Assembly (NCBI RefSeq): GCF_026341275.1
Contig: NZ_JAIFZO010000001.1
Coordinates: forward strand, 201,910-265,909
Source of the DNA: Streptomyces ortus
GTDB lineage: Bacteria; Actinomycetota; Actinomycetes; Streptomycetales; Streptomycetaceae
Reading direction: 5' to 3'
DNA: 64,000 nucleotides
The notes beneath the pieces are model-generated. The model searched no databases, was not told the DNA's origin, and saw only the letters and a list, made by a program, of their open reading frames with translations. The first letter of the stretch is position 1; every line of letters begins with the position of its first letter. Below are positions 1-7,543 of the stretch, piece after piece. The translations under genes were made by a program, and so were the position numbers.

Positions 1-638
1 CCTTCGCGTCCGCCGGGGCGGGTGTCGCCGAAGCGGCGGATCATCTCGGTGTCGATGATGCCGGGGCAGACAGCGTTGATGCGGATGCCTTCGGCGGCGT
101 GGTCGAGGGCCGCGGAGCGGGTGAAGCCGATGATCCCGTGTTTGGCGGCGGCGTAGGCGGCCTGTCCCTTGAACCCCTTGACGCCGGCGCCGGCGCCGGA
201 GGAGACGTTGACGATCGCCCCGCCGCCGTCCTGCCGGAGCATCTGACGGACCTGCGCCCGGGTGCACAGGAACGCACCGGTGAGGCTGACAGCGAGGATG
301 CGGTCCCAGTCGTCCTTGGCGGTATCGGCGGCCGTCTGGACGGGCTGCTCTACCCCGGCGTTGTTGAACGCGGCGTCCAGACTCCCGAAACGCTCGACTG
401 TCCGCTCGACAGCAGTCTGGACATCTGCCTCGCTGGTGACATCACAGGTCAGGGCGATGGCCGTGCCTCCGTCGGCCTCGATGAGGCGGGTGGTCTCGCG
501 CAGGCCCCCGGCGGACCGGTCGGCGAGGGCGACCTGCGCGCCGGCGCGGGCGAAGGCCAGGGCGGTCGTACGGCCGATGCCTGAGGCTGCGCCGGTGACG
601 AACGCGCTCTGACCGCGAAAGTCGTAGGTGACGGTCAT
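1..638 (-). CDS. SDR family oxidoreductase, 3' end cut by window edge
   Basis: Short-chain dehydrogenase/reductase that would reduce or oxidise a small carbonyl/alcohol with NAD(P)(H) in the cytoplasm. The protein starts MTVTYDFRGQSAFVTGAASG, so the Rossmann motif TGAASGIGR is near residue 15. The NNAG motif and the catalytic Ser plus YxxxK (AYAAAKHG) follow, so the active site is complete. Only the extreme C-terminus is missing because the frame runs off base 1. The ATG at 638 is followed 47 bp upstream by the MFS gene on the same strand, so it is probably the last visible gene of the leftward redox operon. The substrate cannot be told from sequence. Confidence 0.88.
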   Translation of the reverse strand, partial: MTVTYDFRGQSAFVTGAASGIGRTTALAFARAGAQVALADRSAGGLRETTRLIEADGGTAIALTCDVTSEADVQTAVERTVERFGSLDAAFNNAGVEQPVQTAADTAKDDWDRILAVSLTGAFLCTRAQVRQMLRQDGGGAIVNVSSGAGAGVKGFKGQAAYAAAKHGIIGFTRSAALDHAAEGIRINAVCPGIIDTEMIRRFGDTRPGGRE

Positions 639-685
639 GTGAGTCTCTCCTTCGACGGCGGAACGACGGCTCGTCCGGGCGGATG

Positions 686-1936
686 TCAGTGGTGTGCCGG
701 TGTGGACGCGTCGTCCCTCACGGGGTCCGCAGCAGCGCGCTGGGCGACGATCCGCGTGCGGTGGCCGGTGCCGCTGAGTGCGAGCGCGATCAGTGGCAGC
801 AGGGTGAGCGCGGCGAAGACGGCGCCCACCAGGGCCGGCCCGGTCAGGCCGAGCGAGGAGTCCAGGGCCCGACCCGCGACGAGGGAGCCGGCGGCGATGC
901 CGGTGTTGTAGCCGGAGGTGGTCAGCGCCGAGGTGAGGGTGGGGGCGTCCCCGGCAAAGCGGACGGCGAGGGAGGTGACGACCGGGTTGACGGTGAACCC
1001 GGCCAGGGCCATGCCGAAGACCAGGACCACGGCGGCCACCGGACTGTTGGAGGCCGGGATCAGGGCCAGCAGGATGAGGGCGGTGGCCGCCGACGCGGTG
1101 ATCGTCGTGACCATCGGGCGGCGGTCCCCCAGACGCCCGCCGATCGCGGTGCCGCCCAGCGCACCGATACCGAAGGCGATCAGCACCAGCGGTACGGCAC
1201 CGGCCGGGATGCCCGCCCGGTCGGTCAGCAGCGGGGTGATGTACGTGTACGTCGCCAGCACTCCGCCCATGATCAGCACGGCCGCGCCGAGCGCCAGCCA
1301 CAGCCGTCCCTGCTTGAGGGCCCGGACCTCGGCCCGCATCGACGTCTCGGCCCGCTGCTCGGTGCGGGGGATGAACCGGTCGACGGACGCGGCGGCCAGC
1401 GCGGCGAGGACGGCCAGTGCCCAGAACGGGCCGCGCCAGCCGGTGTAGTGGCCGACGAACGAGCCGATCGGCACACCGATCACGTTGGCCAGCGTGAGGC
1501 CGCCCATCATGACCCCGACCGCACGCGTGGCGCTCGCGGACCCGGCGGCGGTGGTGGCGATGACGAAGCCGACGGCCCAGAACGCGCCGGTGGCCAGGGC
1601 GGTCACCACGCGGGCGGTCAACACGACGGTGAAGGAGGGACTGAGCGCGGCGACGGCGTGGCCGAGGGCGAAGACGGCGAGTGCGCCGATCAGGGTGTGG
1701 CGCTGGGGTAGGCGCAGGGTGGCCATGGCCATCGCGGGCCCGCCGACGATCATGCCGACGGCGAACGCGGTGATCAGCAGGCCGGCGTGCGACACGCTCA
1801 CGTTCAGGTCGGCGGCCATCTCGGGCAGCAGTCCGGCGATGACGAACTCGGTGGTACCCATCAGGAACGTGCCGGCGGCGAGCACCCAGACGACGAAGGG
1901 CAGCTTGCCGGTTGCGGTACCGGAGGCGGGGGGCAT
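686..1936 (-). CDS. MFS transporter, DHA1/AraJ-Cmx-like exporter
   Basis: A 416-residue major facilitator with about 12 hydrophobic segments. The first segment contains the FLMGTTEFVIAGLLPEMA stretch typical of the AraJ/Cmx (chloramphenicol-resistance-like) DHA1 drug-proton antiporters. A charged inter-domain loop (FIPRTEQRAETSMR) separates the two six-helix halves, and GGRLGDRRP marks the second-half loop 2-3 motif. The ATG at 1936 has an AAGGA ribosome site. It lies between the cyclophilin-like lipoprotein gene (58 bp upstream) and an SDR gene (47 bp downstream) on the same strand, so it is probably cotranscribed. Export of a small hydrophobic compound is inferred; the substrate is unknown. 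Confidence 0.88.
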   Translation of the reverse strand: MPPASGTATGKLPFVVWVLAAGTFLMGTTEFVIAGLLPEMAADLNVSVSHAGLLITAFAVGMIVGGPAMAMATLRLPQRHTLIGALAVFALGHAVAALSPSFTVVLTARVVTALATGAFWAVGFVIATTAAGSASATRAVGVMMGGLTLANVIGVPIGSFVGHYTGWRGPFWALAVLAALAAASVDRFIPRTEQRAETSMRAEVRALKQGRLWLALGAAVLIMGGVLATYTYITPLLTDRAGIPAGAVPLVLIAFGIGALGGTAIGGRLGDRRPMVTTITASAATALILLALIPASNSPVAAVVLVFGMALAGFTVNPVVTSLAVRFAGDAPTLTSALTTSGYNTGIAAGSLVAGRALDSSLGLTGPALVGAVFAALTLLPLIALALSGTGHRTRIVAQRAAADPVRDDASTPAHH

Positions 1937-1994
1937 GCGGGGGTCCTTGCTCGGAGATACGGGGTTCGGGCGAGGCAGCGGCGGTACGGGCCGG

Positions 1995-2534
1995 TCAGCG
2001 GACCGTGTCGACGGTCACCTTGGAGGCGGTGGCCAGCCGGCCGATGTCACCGTCGTCGGCGAGATGGCCGAGGATGACGATGCCGTCGGCGTAGGGGACG
2101 TCGCGGTAGTAGAGGACCAGCTGGCCCCAGGGCGCGTAGTAGCCGAGGTCCCCGGCCTTCGGGGCGGCTCCCCCCGGGACACCGGAAGTGGACAGCCGAC
2201 GAGGAAGATCGACGATCTTCTCGGCCTGATGGAAGTCCTCCACTTTCAGGGTGAGCGGGAGCAGCTCGGCGAAGTCGCGGGCGGGAGGGCTGTCGTTCAG
2301 GGTGGCATTGACGGGCCGGCCATCGATGGTGAGGCGGATATCCATCGCAGTGCTCCTCTCCGATCCCGACGCGCCTGCTGACGCCGAGGCCCGGGGCTGC
2401 CCGGACGACGCGGCAGAGATTGTTGTGGCGGGGGTCGACCCCGCAGGCGGGGCGTCGGAGCAGGCGGTCGCGGCCAGCAGTAGAACGCCGGTGATGGCGA
2501 TGGTGGTCAGGGCCTGGCGAAAGGTGTGGGTCAT
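1995..2534 (-). CDS. Cyclophilin-like fold lipoprotein
   Basis: A 179-residue protein with a lipoprotein signal ending in the lipobox LLAATAC, then a Ser/Ala-rich linker to about residue 62, then a single domain. The domain begins MDIRLTIDGRPVNATLND and ends GDIGRLATASKVTVD. That pattern (DIRLTIDG...ATLND...ARDFAELLPLTL...LGYYAPWGQLVLYY) is the cyclophilin-like fold family once known as a DUF. Its members resemble cyclophilin beta barrels but lack proven prolyl isomerase activity. Its ATG overlaps the stop of the upstream SDR by 4 bp, so the two are translationally coupled. A lipid-anchored location outside the membrane is inferred. Its job in this redox operon is unknown. Confidence 0.8.
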   Translation of the reverse strand: MTHTFRQALTTIAITGVLLLAATACSDAPPAGSTPATTISAASSGQPRASASAGASGSERSTAMDIRLTIDGRPVNATLNDSPPARDFAELLPLTLKVEDFHQAEKIVDLPRRLSTSGVPGGAAPKAGDLGYYAPWGQLVLYYRDVPYADGIVILGHLADDGDIGRLATASKVTVDTVR

Positions 2535-3214
2535 GGGGTGCTGGCCTGCGGGTCGGGCATGGGCTCGGCGTAGTGGCGAAAACCCTTGCGGTCGGTGTGC
2601 AGGCCGTACAGCAGCTCGGCAAGCGCCTCGGGGCTGGAGGTCGCGGAGTCGGGGCTGATCGCGCCGGGGACGATGAGCTGCGCGGCGTGAATGTTCTCCG
2701 GTGCGAGCGCGGTGTGGAGCATCGCCGCGTAGGCGCTCTCGGCGGCGAACGCGATCGAGGTGCCGGCCCGGTCGGGGTGCGGGCGTACCGCGCTGGAGCC
2801 GTTGACGAACAGCAGCGTGCCCCGGCCCAGCTCCCGCATGCCGGGCAGGACCGTGTTCACGCAGGTGAGTGGCCCTTTGACGGAGAAGGCCAGCGGGTCG
2901 TCCAGGTCGGCCGCGGTGGTGTCCAGGACCGGCTTCATGAAGTCGCCCCGGGGCACCGGGCTGAACTGCAGGATCTCGACGGTGCCCAGCGTGTCCGCGG
3001 CTTCACGCAGGGCAGCGGCGAGGGAGGCGGGGTCGAGGACGTCGGCGGTGAAGCCGCGGGCGTGGACGTTCTCCCTCGCCAGTTCGGCTGCCAGGTTGTC
3101 CTGGTGCTGGGCGCTGCGCGAGAGGAGGGCGACGCTGTGGCCCGCTGTGCCGAAGCGACGGGCGGCAGCCAGACCCAGGCCGGGGCCGGCGCCGACGAGG
3201 GCGAAGGTGGTCAC
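2531..3214 (-). CDS. SDR family NAD(P)-binding protein
   Basis: A 227-residue Rossmann protein of the short-chain dehydrogenase type. It begins TTFALVGAGPGLGLAAARRF (GxGxGLG cofactor motif) and keeps the NADP-type SRS after beta-2 (LLSRSAQH). The usual SDR catalytic Ser-Tyr-Lys set is not clear: there is NGSSAVRP, and the Tyr region reads FAAESAYAAML with no Lys four residues after the Tyr. It may therefore be an atypical or non-catalytic SDR. I chose the GTG at 3214 because GAGGAGA lies 7 nt upstream. The in-frame TTG at 3229 would overlap that ribosome site. It overlaps the next gene by ATGA. Confidence 0.82.
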   Translation of the reverse strand: MTTFALVGAGPGLGLAAARRFGTAGHSVALLSRSAQHQDNLAAELARENVHARGFTADVLDPASLAAALREAADTLGTVEILQFSPVPRGDFMKPVLDTTAADLDDPLAFSVKGPLTCVNTVLPGMRELGRGTLLFVNGSSAVRPHPDRAGTSIAFAAESAYAAMLHTALAPENIHAAQLIVPGAISPDSATSSPEALAELLYGLHTDRKGFRHYAEPMPDPQASTP

Positions 3215-3362
3215 GGTAGTTCTCCTCAACAGCGTGGGGGGCGGGCGGGGCGCATCAGGGGGCCCGCGGAAAGAGCGGTGCGATTCGCGAGGGGTGGTTC
3301 TGGATGGCGCGCGTTCGTCGACGCCGCGCAGCCCTTGACGACCTGAACCAGGGGGCCCGTGC

Positions 3363-3773
3363 TCAGCCGGTGGCCGGAGCTGCGGCGTAATCCTCGTCGG
3401 TAACAGGGTTCAGCCAGTGCACGACATCGTGATCGTCGTCGCCCTCGTTGATGGCCACGTGGACCATCAGCCGGTTCGGCGCGGCACCGTGCCAGTGCTC
3501 CTCATCGGCCTCGAACAGGACGCGGTCGCCGGGCCGGATGACTTCCACCGGTCCGCCACGGCGCTGGCACAGGCCGACGCCTTCGGTGACGAAGACGGTC
3601 TGGCCCAGCGGGTGGCGGTGCCAGTGGGTGCGGGCACCGGGCATGAAGTGCACCAGGGACGCGGTGACCCGGGACGGTGAGGGGGCCGCGGCGACGGCGT
3701 CGATGTAGACGTCGCCGGTGAACCAGTCCGCCGGACCCTTGACGGTGTCGATCGAGCTGCGGGTGATCTGCAC
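3363..3773 (-). CDS. Cupin domain protein
   Basis: A 136-residue single-domain cupin. Motif 1 is visible as THWHRHPLGQTVFVTEGVG, with two metal-binding His and a following Glu, and motif 2 as PGDRVLFEADEEHWHGAAP. This matches the small (R)-mandelonitrile lyase-like or quercetinase-like cupins seen in many actinobacterial redox operons. The GTG start at 3773 has AAGGAAC upstream. It is 43 bp downstream of the zinc alcohol dehydrogenase on the same strand. A metal-dependent carbonyl or hydroxynitrile chemistry is possible, but the substrate is not evident. Confidence 0.85.
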   Translation of the reverse strand: MQITRSSIDTVKGPADWFTGDVYIDAVAAAPSPSRVTASLVHFMPGARTHWHRHPLGQTVFVTEGVGLCQRRGGPVEVIRPGDRVLFEADEEHWHGAAPNRLMVHVAINEGDDDHDVVHWLNPVTDEDYAAAPATG

Positions 3774-3816
3774 GAAAAGTTCCTTGTACGGGTGGGGGGT
3801 ACGAGGGACAGGGGGA

Positions 3817-4833
3817 TCAGGGCTTGAGGAGCGTCTTGATGGCGCGGCGCTCGTCCATGGCCTTGTAGCCTTCGGCGACCTGGTCCAGGGGCAGAGTGAG
3901 GTCGAAGACCTTGCCCGGGTCGATCCGACCCGACAGGACGCGGTCGATCAGGTCGGGCAGGTAGCGGCGTACCGGGGCGGGCCCGCCGCGCAGGCCGACG
4001 TGGGAGAAGAACAGCTCCTGGCCGTCGACGGCCACCCCGTGCGGGACGCCGACGAAGCCGACGTTGCCGCCGGGGCGGGCGGAATGCAGGGCCTGCTGCA
4101 TGGCCTGGGCGGTGCCGACGCACTCCAGCACGGAGTCCGCGCCGATCCCGCCGGTCATCTCCTTGATCCGGGCGACACCTTCCGCGCCGCGCTCAGTGAC
4201 GATGTCGGTGGCGCCGAACGCACGGGCGAGCTTCTGCCGGGACGCGTGGCGGGACATGGCGATGATGCGCTCCGCACCCATCTCCTTGGCCGCGATCACG
4301 CCGCACAGGCCGACCGCGCCGTCGCCGACGACCACGGCGGTCGCCCCGGGCTCGACCTCGGCGGCGTCGGCTGCCCACCAGCCGGTGCCCAGCACGTCCG
4401 AGACGGCCAGAAGCCCCGGCCAGAACCGCTCGTCCGGCACACCGTCGGTGGCCACGAGGGTGCCCTGGGCGTTGGGGATACGGACGTAGTCGGCCTGGCA
4501 GGTGGACATGAACTCACGGTTCAGGCAGTTCGACTGAAAACCGTTGCGGCAGTTCGCGCAGGTGTTGTCCGAGGTGGCGAACGAGCCGACGACGAACTGG
4601 CCGGGCCGGACCGAGGTTACCTCGGAGCCGACCTCCTCCACGAAGCCGACGTACTCGTGGCCCATCGGATGCGCCGCGTCCGTCGGCTCCGCACCGCGGT
4701 ACGGCCACAGGTCCGACCCGCACACACAGGTCACCGCCGTGCGGATGATCGCATCGGTCGGCTTCAGAATCTTCGGCTCCTCCAGAGTCTCGAAGCGGAT
4801 ATCACCAGGGGCGTGGATCACTGCGCCGCGCAT
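3817..4833 (-). CDS. Zinc-dependent alcohol dehydrogenase
   Basis: A 338-residue medium-chain alcohol dehydrogenase. Catalytic-zinc residues are seen in CVCGSDLWPY and GHEYVGFVEE, and structural-zinc cysteines in CANCRNGFQSNC. The NAD(P)-binding motif is VVVGDGAVGL. It would oxidise an alcohol or reduce an aldehyde in the cytoplasm. I start it at the ATG at 4833 (MRGAVIHAPG), which has AAGGAACC upstream. The open frame extends further up but crosses the intergenic region. It is the first gene of the leftward redox run and diverges from the XRE regulator at 5057, which is the likely controller of the run. Confidence 0.9.
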   Translation of the reverse strand: MRGAVIHAPGDIRFETLEEPKILKPTDAIIRTAVTCVCGSDLWPYRGAEPTDAAHPMGHEYVGFVEEVGSEVTSVRPGQFVVGSFATSDNTCANCRNGFQSNCLNREFMSTCQADYVRIPNAQGTLVATDGVPDERFWPGLLAVSDVLGTGWWAADAAEVEPGATAVVVGDGAVGLCGVIAAKEMGAERIIAMSRHASRQKLARAFGATDIVTERGAEGVARIKEMTGGIGADSVLECVGTAQAMQQALHSARPGGNVGFVGVPHGVAVDGQELFFSHVGLRGGPAPVRRYLPDLIDRVLSGRIDPGKVFDLTLPLDQVAEGYKAMDERRAIKTLLKP

Positions 4834-5005
4834 GAGAGGTTCCTTCGCGTACCGGTTACAGGGTGCGGACCCCGGAGCCTCGGACGGCGGACCGCCCGAG
4901 CCGGGCGAGGGCCTGCCCCTTCGCCGCCTTCGCGGCCGGAAGGAGAAGCACCACGCCTTCCAGATAACCCCCTCTTCACGTGCGCAGCGAGTCACTGGCA
5001 AGGGG

Positions 5006-5020
5006 TGTACCGGCAGTACA
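5006..5020. promoter_or_regulatory. Candidate operator between ADH operon and XRE regulator
   Basis: A perfect inverted repeat TGTAC-CGGCA-GTACA sits 36 bp before the regulator's ATG, in the 223-bp gap between the divergent genes. Position and symmetry fit an operator for the MmyB-type regulator at 5057. A reverse-strand TTGCCA at 4996-5001 could be part of the operon promoter. The role is inferred from symmetry and location only. Confidence 0.45.
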
Positions 5021-5056
5021 TCCCTATGGCGGCGTGCGGGACGTACCGTCGAAGAC

Positions 5057-5950
5057 ATGGACAACCGCGAGGAGGTCCGCGAGTTCCTCACCTCGCGGCG
5101 CGCCAAGATCACCCCCGACCAGGCCGGACTGCCCTCCGGATCCCGCCGCCGGGTGCCGGGCCTGCGCCGCAGCGAGGTCGCGGCCCTCTCCGACATGAGC
5201 GTCGAGTACTACTCCAAACTGGAACGCGGCAACCTCGCCGGAGTCTCCCCGGCCGTCCTCGAAGCCCTCGCCCGCGCCCTCCAGCTCGATGACGCCGAGC
5301 GCGCCCATCTGGTGAACCTCGCCCACGCAGCCGACGGCTCCGACGCCCTTACCCGCCCCCGCCGCCGACGCACCAAGGAGCAGTGGAAGCCGCACCGCAG
5401 CCTGCAATGGACCCTGGACGCGATCACCGCCGGACCCGCCTTCGTCCGCAACGGCCGCATGGACATCCTCGCCGCCAACCAGCTCTTCCGCGCCTTCTAC
5501 ACCGACGTCTACGCCACACCCGGCAACCAGCAGAACCTCGCCCGCTTCACCTTCCTCGACTCCGCCGCCCGCCGCTTCTACCCCGGCTGGGACACCTTCG
5601 CCGACGTCACCGTCGCCATCGTGCGTGCGGAAGCCGGCCGCAACCCGCACGACAAGGAGCTGCACGACCTGGTCGGCGAGCTGTGCACCCGAAGTGACGA
5701 GTTCCGTACCCGGTGGGGTGCGCACAACGTCCGCCACCACGGCACCGGCACCAAGCACTTCCACCACCACGCCGTCGGTGACCTCTCCCTCGCCTTCGAG
5801 GGCCTGGACATGGCCGCTGCCCCCGGCCTTACCCTCACCATCTACACCGCCGAACCCGGCTCAGCTTCCGAAGAGAGACTGCGTCTGCTCGCCACCTGGG
5901 CCGCCACCCAGGAAACCGCCCCGGACACGAAACGGTCGGCGACCAGCTGA
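5057..5950 (+). CDS. MmyB-type XRE transcriptional regulator
   Basis: A 297-residue regulator. Residues about 5-85 form an XRE helix-turn-helix; PGLRRSEVAALSDMSVEYYSKLERG is the family signature, mentioned here in part. Residues about 110-285 form the PAS-like MmyB ligand-binding domain (LDAITAGPAFVRNGRMDILA, then the conserved YPGWDTFAD and HHAVGDLSLAFEGL). Such proteins usually sit divergent to dehydrogenase/SDR operons and repress or activate them, probably in response to a lipid-like ligand. The ATG at 5057 was chosen because the conserved domain begins there. It faces the six-gene leftward run across a palindrome at 5006-5020. Confidence 0.88.
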   Translation: MDNREEVREFLTSRRAKITPDQAGLPSGSRRRVPGLRRSEVAALSDMSVEYYSKLERGNLAGVSPAVLEALARALQLDDAERAHLVNLAHAADGSDALTRPRRRRTKEQWKPHRSLQWTLDAITAGPAFVRNGRMDILAANQLFRAFYTDVYATPGNQQNLARFTFLDSAARRFYPGWDTFADVTVAIVRAEAGRNPHDKELHDLVGELCTRSDEFRTRWGAHNVRHHGTGTKHFHHHAVGDLSLAFEGLDMAAAPGLTLTIYTAEPGSASEERLRLLATWAATQETAPDTKRSATS

Positions 5951-6059
5951 CCGTCGACTGGGCCGGCCCCATGGGGCTCGGCAATCTCGGGTGTGCAGCC
6001 TGCTGTCCTGGGACGAAGAGGTTGGAGGGCAGCGAGGCTGCTGGCGGTGGCGCCGTTCG

Positions 6060-6504
6060 GGGGCGTATGTGTCTCAGGTAGTGGCGGATACGGTCATAGG
6101 TGACCAAGTAGTCGTGTTGATCGATGAGTTCGGCCCAGATCTGCCTACTGTTGAGCTCTCTGCCGATCATGTCCTCGACCAGTTTCTCGGCCGACCGACC
6201 GGCCGTCCGCCAGCCCGACCAGCCCGTCGCGCTGATATCGCCGGCGCCGCTGCTTGACGCCACTGGCCGTCATCCGATGGCCCGCTGCTGTCAGCTCGGC
6301 GGCCTTGGCCCGCTCCCGCTCGGCCAGACAGTATTGCCGAGGGTCGAACTCCGGTCGCGGCACTGCCCCGTAGGGAGCATCCGGCGGTAACCCGTGCAGC
6401 ACTTCCAGGATGTGTCCTTCCCGCCAACGGGCCTGTTCAGCAGCCTTTATAGGGAACTCCGCGATTCGCGCCGTCGGCGGGACCCGACGCTCCTCGCTCG
6501 TCAT
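6060..6504 (-). pseudogene. TnsB/Mu-type transposase remnant (N-terminal part, frameshifted)
   Basis: From the ATG at 6504 the frame reads a typical actinobacterial TnsB/Mu-type transposase N-terminus, including RPEFDPRQYCLAERERAKAA and the helix-turn-helix RYQRDGLVGLADGRS. Near 6190 the reading must shift to another frame, where KLVEDMIGRELNSRQIWAEL and YDRIRHYLRHIRPR continue the DNA-binding region. Similarity stops near 6060. The DDE catalytic core of a full transposase of several hundred residues is absent, so this cannot be active. The ATG overlaps the stop of the TnsA-like gene by ATGA, which preserves the ancestral operon layout. Confidence 0.7.
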
Positions 6505-7265
6505 CCGACACTCCCGCCAGCCCGGCGCACGACTGTGCGCGGCCCGAGCAGTTCGATGTCCATCTGCTCGGCCGACAACTCGTGCGCCCATAAAGGGTGG
6601 AACAACACGGGCAGCGTCGCGAGCCGGTCGCCAGCCGCATCAGCCCCGGCCATCAGGCCCCGGCTGAGAGAAGACCTTCAGCAGCCGAGTGCGAACAACT
6701 CCCGTCGACAGCGTGGATGCCGGTAGCGCGACAGCCACCGGACATTCGTCAGATGCACTGCCCCCGGTGTCCCCACCCGCTCGAACCACCACCCAACTTC
6801 CGCGCAGGCCCTGCGCGTCAGTTCGAACGCTTCGGCATCCCGGGGAGCGATCCAGTCGTCGGCACGGACATCGACGACCATCGCCGAGCCGTCGCCCCGA
6901 CGCACGAAGGAGTCCGGGGCATGCCGACGCTCGCGTTCCCCGTCGTGCCAGTGCAGTCAGAACGGCTGGGACGCCATCCCCACCACAGCAGGATCGAAGT
7001 CCATGAGCACCAGCCGGTCCCGCTCCAACCAAGACTCGAAACCGACGTGCTGCCCTGTAGTCGCCGCCCAGTATCACCCGGGGAAATTGCGTCCACCCCA
7101 CGACCACCGAAACGGCCGGACAGGCACGGCGTCTTCGAACCTGGCCGTCGCGCAGTCAAGCAACGGACGACGCCGCTTACTCCCGCGCTTGTCGTCCACA
7201 CGACACGACGCCTCCACGTACGGGGTAGTGCTCTCAACTCCTGTCGATACCGACATTCGACACAC
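6501..7265 (-). pseudogene. TnsA-like transposase endonuclease subunit, degenerate
   Basis: Read on the minus strand in one frame, the segment gives a TnsA-like heteromeric transposase endonuclease: VRPFRWSWGGRNFPG, then GFESWLERDRLVLMDFDP, then VVDVRADDWIAPRD, VGWWFERVG, and lastly LPVLFHPLWAHELSAEQMDI. An in-frame TGA (7074-7076) sits where relatives have Trp (FPG-W-YW). A second stop (6678-6680) lies in a short stretch where another frame gives LLKVFSQPGP, pointing to a pair of compensating indels. These breaks make the gene non-functional. In intact elements TnsA cuts the 5' ends of the transposon while TnsB cuts and joins the 3' ends. No TniB- or TniQ-like partner remains here. Confidence 0.7.
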
Positions 7266-7543
7266 CTAGCTCGCAGCCCGCGACGGGCAGTACGAGTAGT
7301 ACGAGCAACAGAGTTACGACGTAGTACTCCTTGTCGCCGAGCGCCAGGACCAGCACGCACAACACCGGGTACGTGCGCAGCAGCCGTAGCGTCCTCCCGT
7401 TCCCGTTCCCGTTCCCGATCCGTAGCGCCCCCCGTCGCCAACCGGTCGCACCACGGTGCTGACGAGGCCCGGTCCGGTCGAGGGTCCCGCCTGGGCCCGA
7501 GGCAGCGTTGCGGCCCGGGCCGACTCCCCGTAGAACACCGCTC
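7266..7543. other. Intergenic region before PNGase gene
   Basis: A 278-bp gap without a credible gene. It separates the transposon remnant from the secreted glycoamidase. It holds short repeats (GTACGAGTAGTACGAG near 7288 and CCCGTT repeated three times near 7397-7415). The rightward promoter of the next gene should lie here, but no convincing -35/-10 pair stood out. Confidence 0.5.

Noticed and set aside
4833..5196. N-terminal extension of the alcohol dehydrogenase frame
   Set aside because: It would run through the palindrome and into the regulator gene; the ATG at 4833 has a good ribosome site and begins the conserved domain.
7380..7420. CCCGTT repeats considered as a regulatory array
   Set aside because: Only three short copies and no symmetry; probably slippage.
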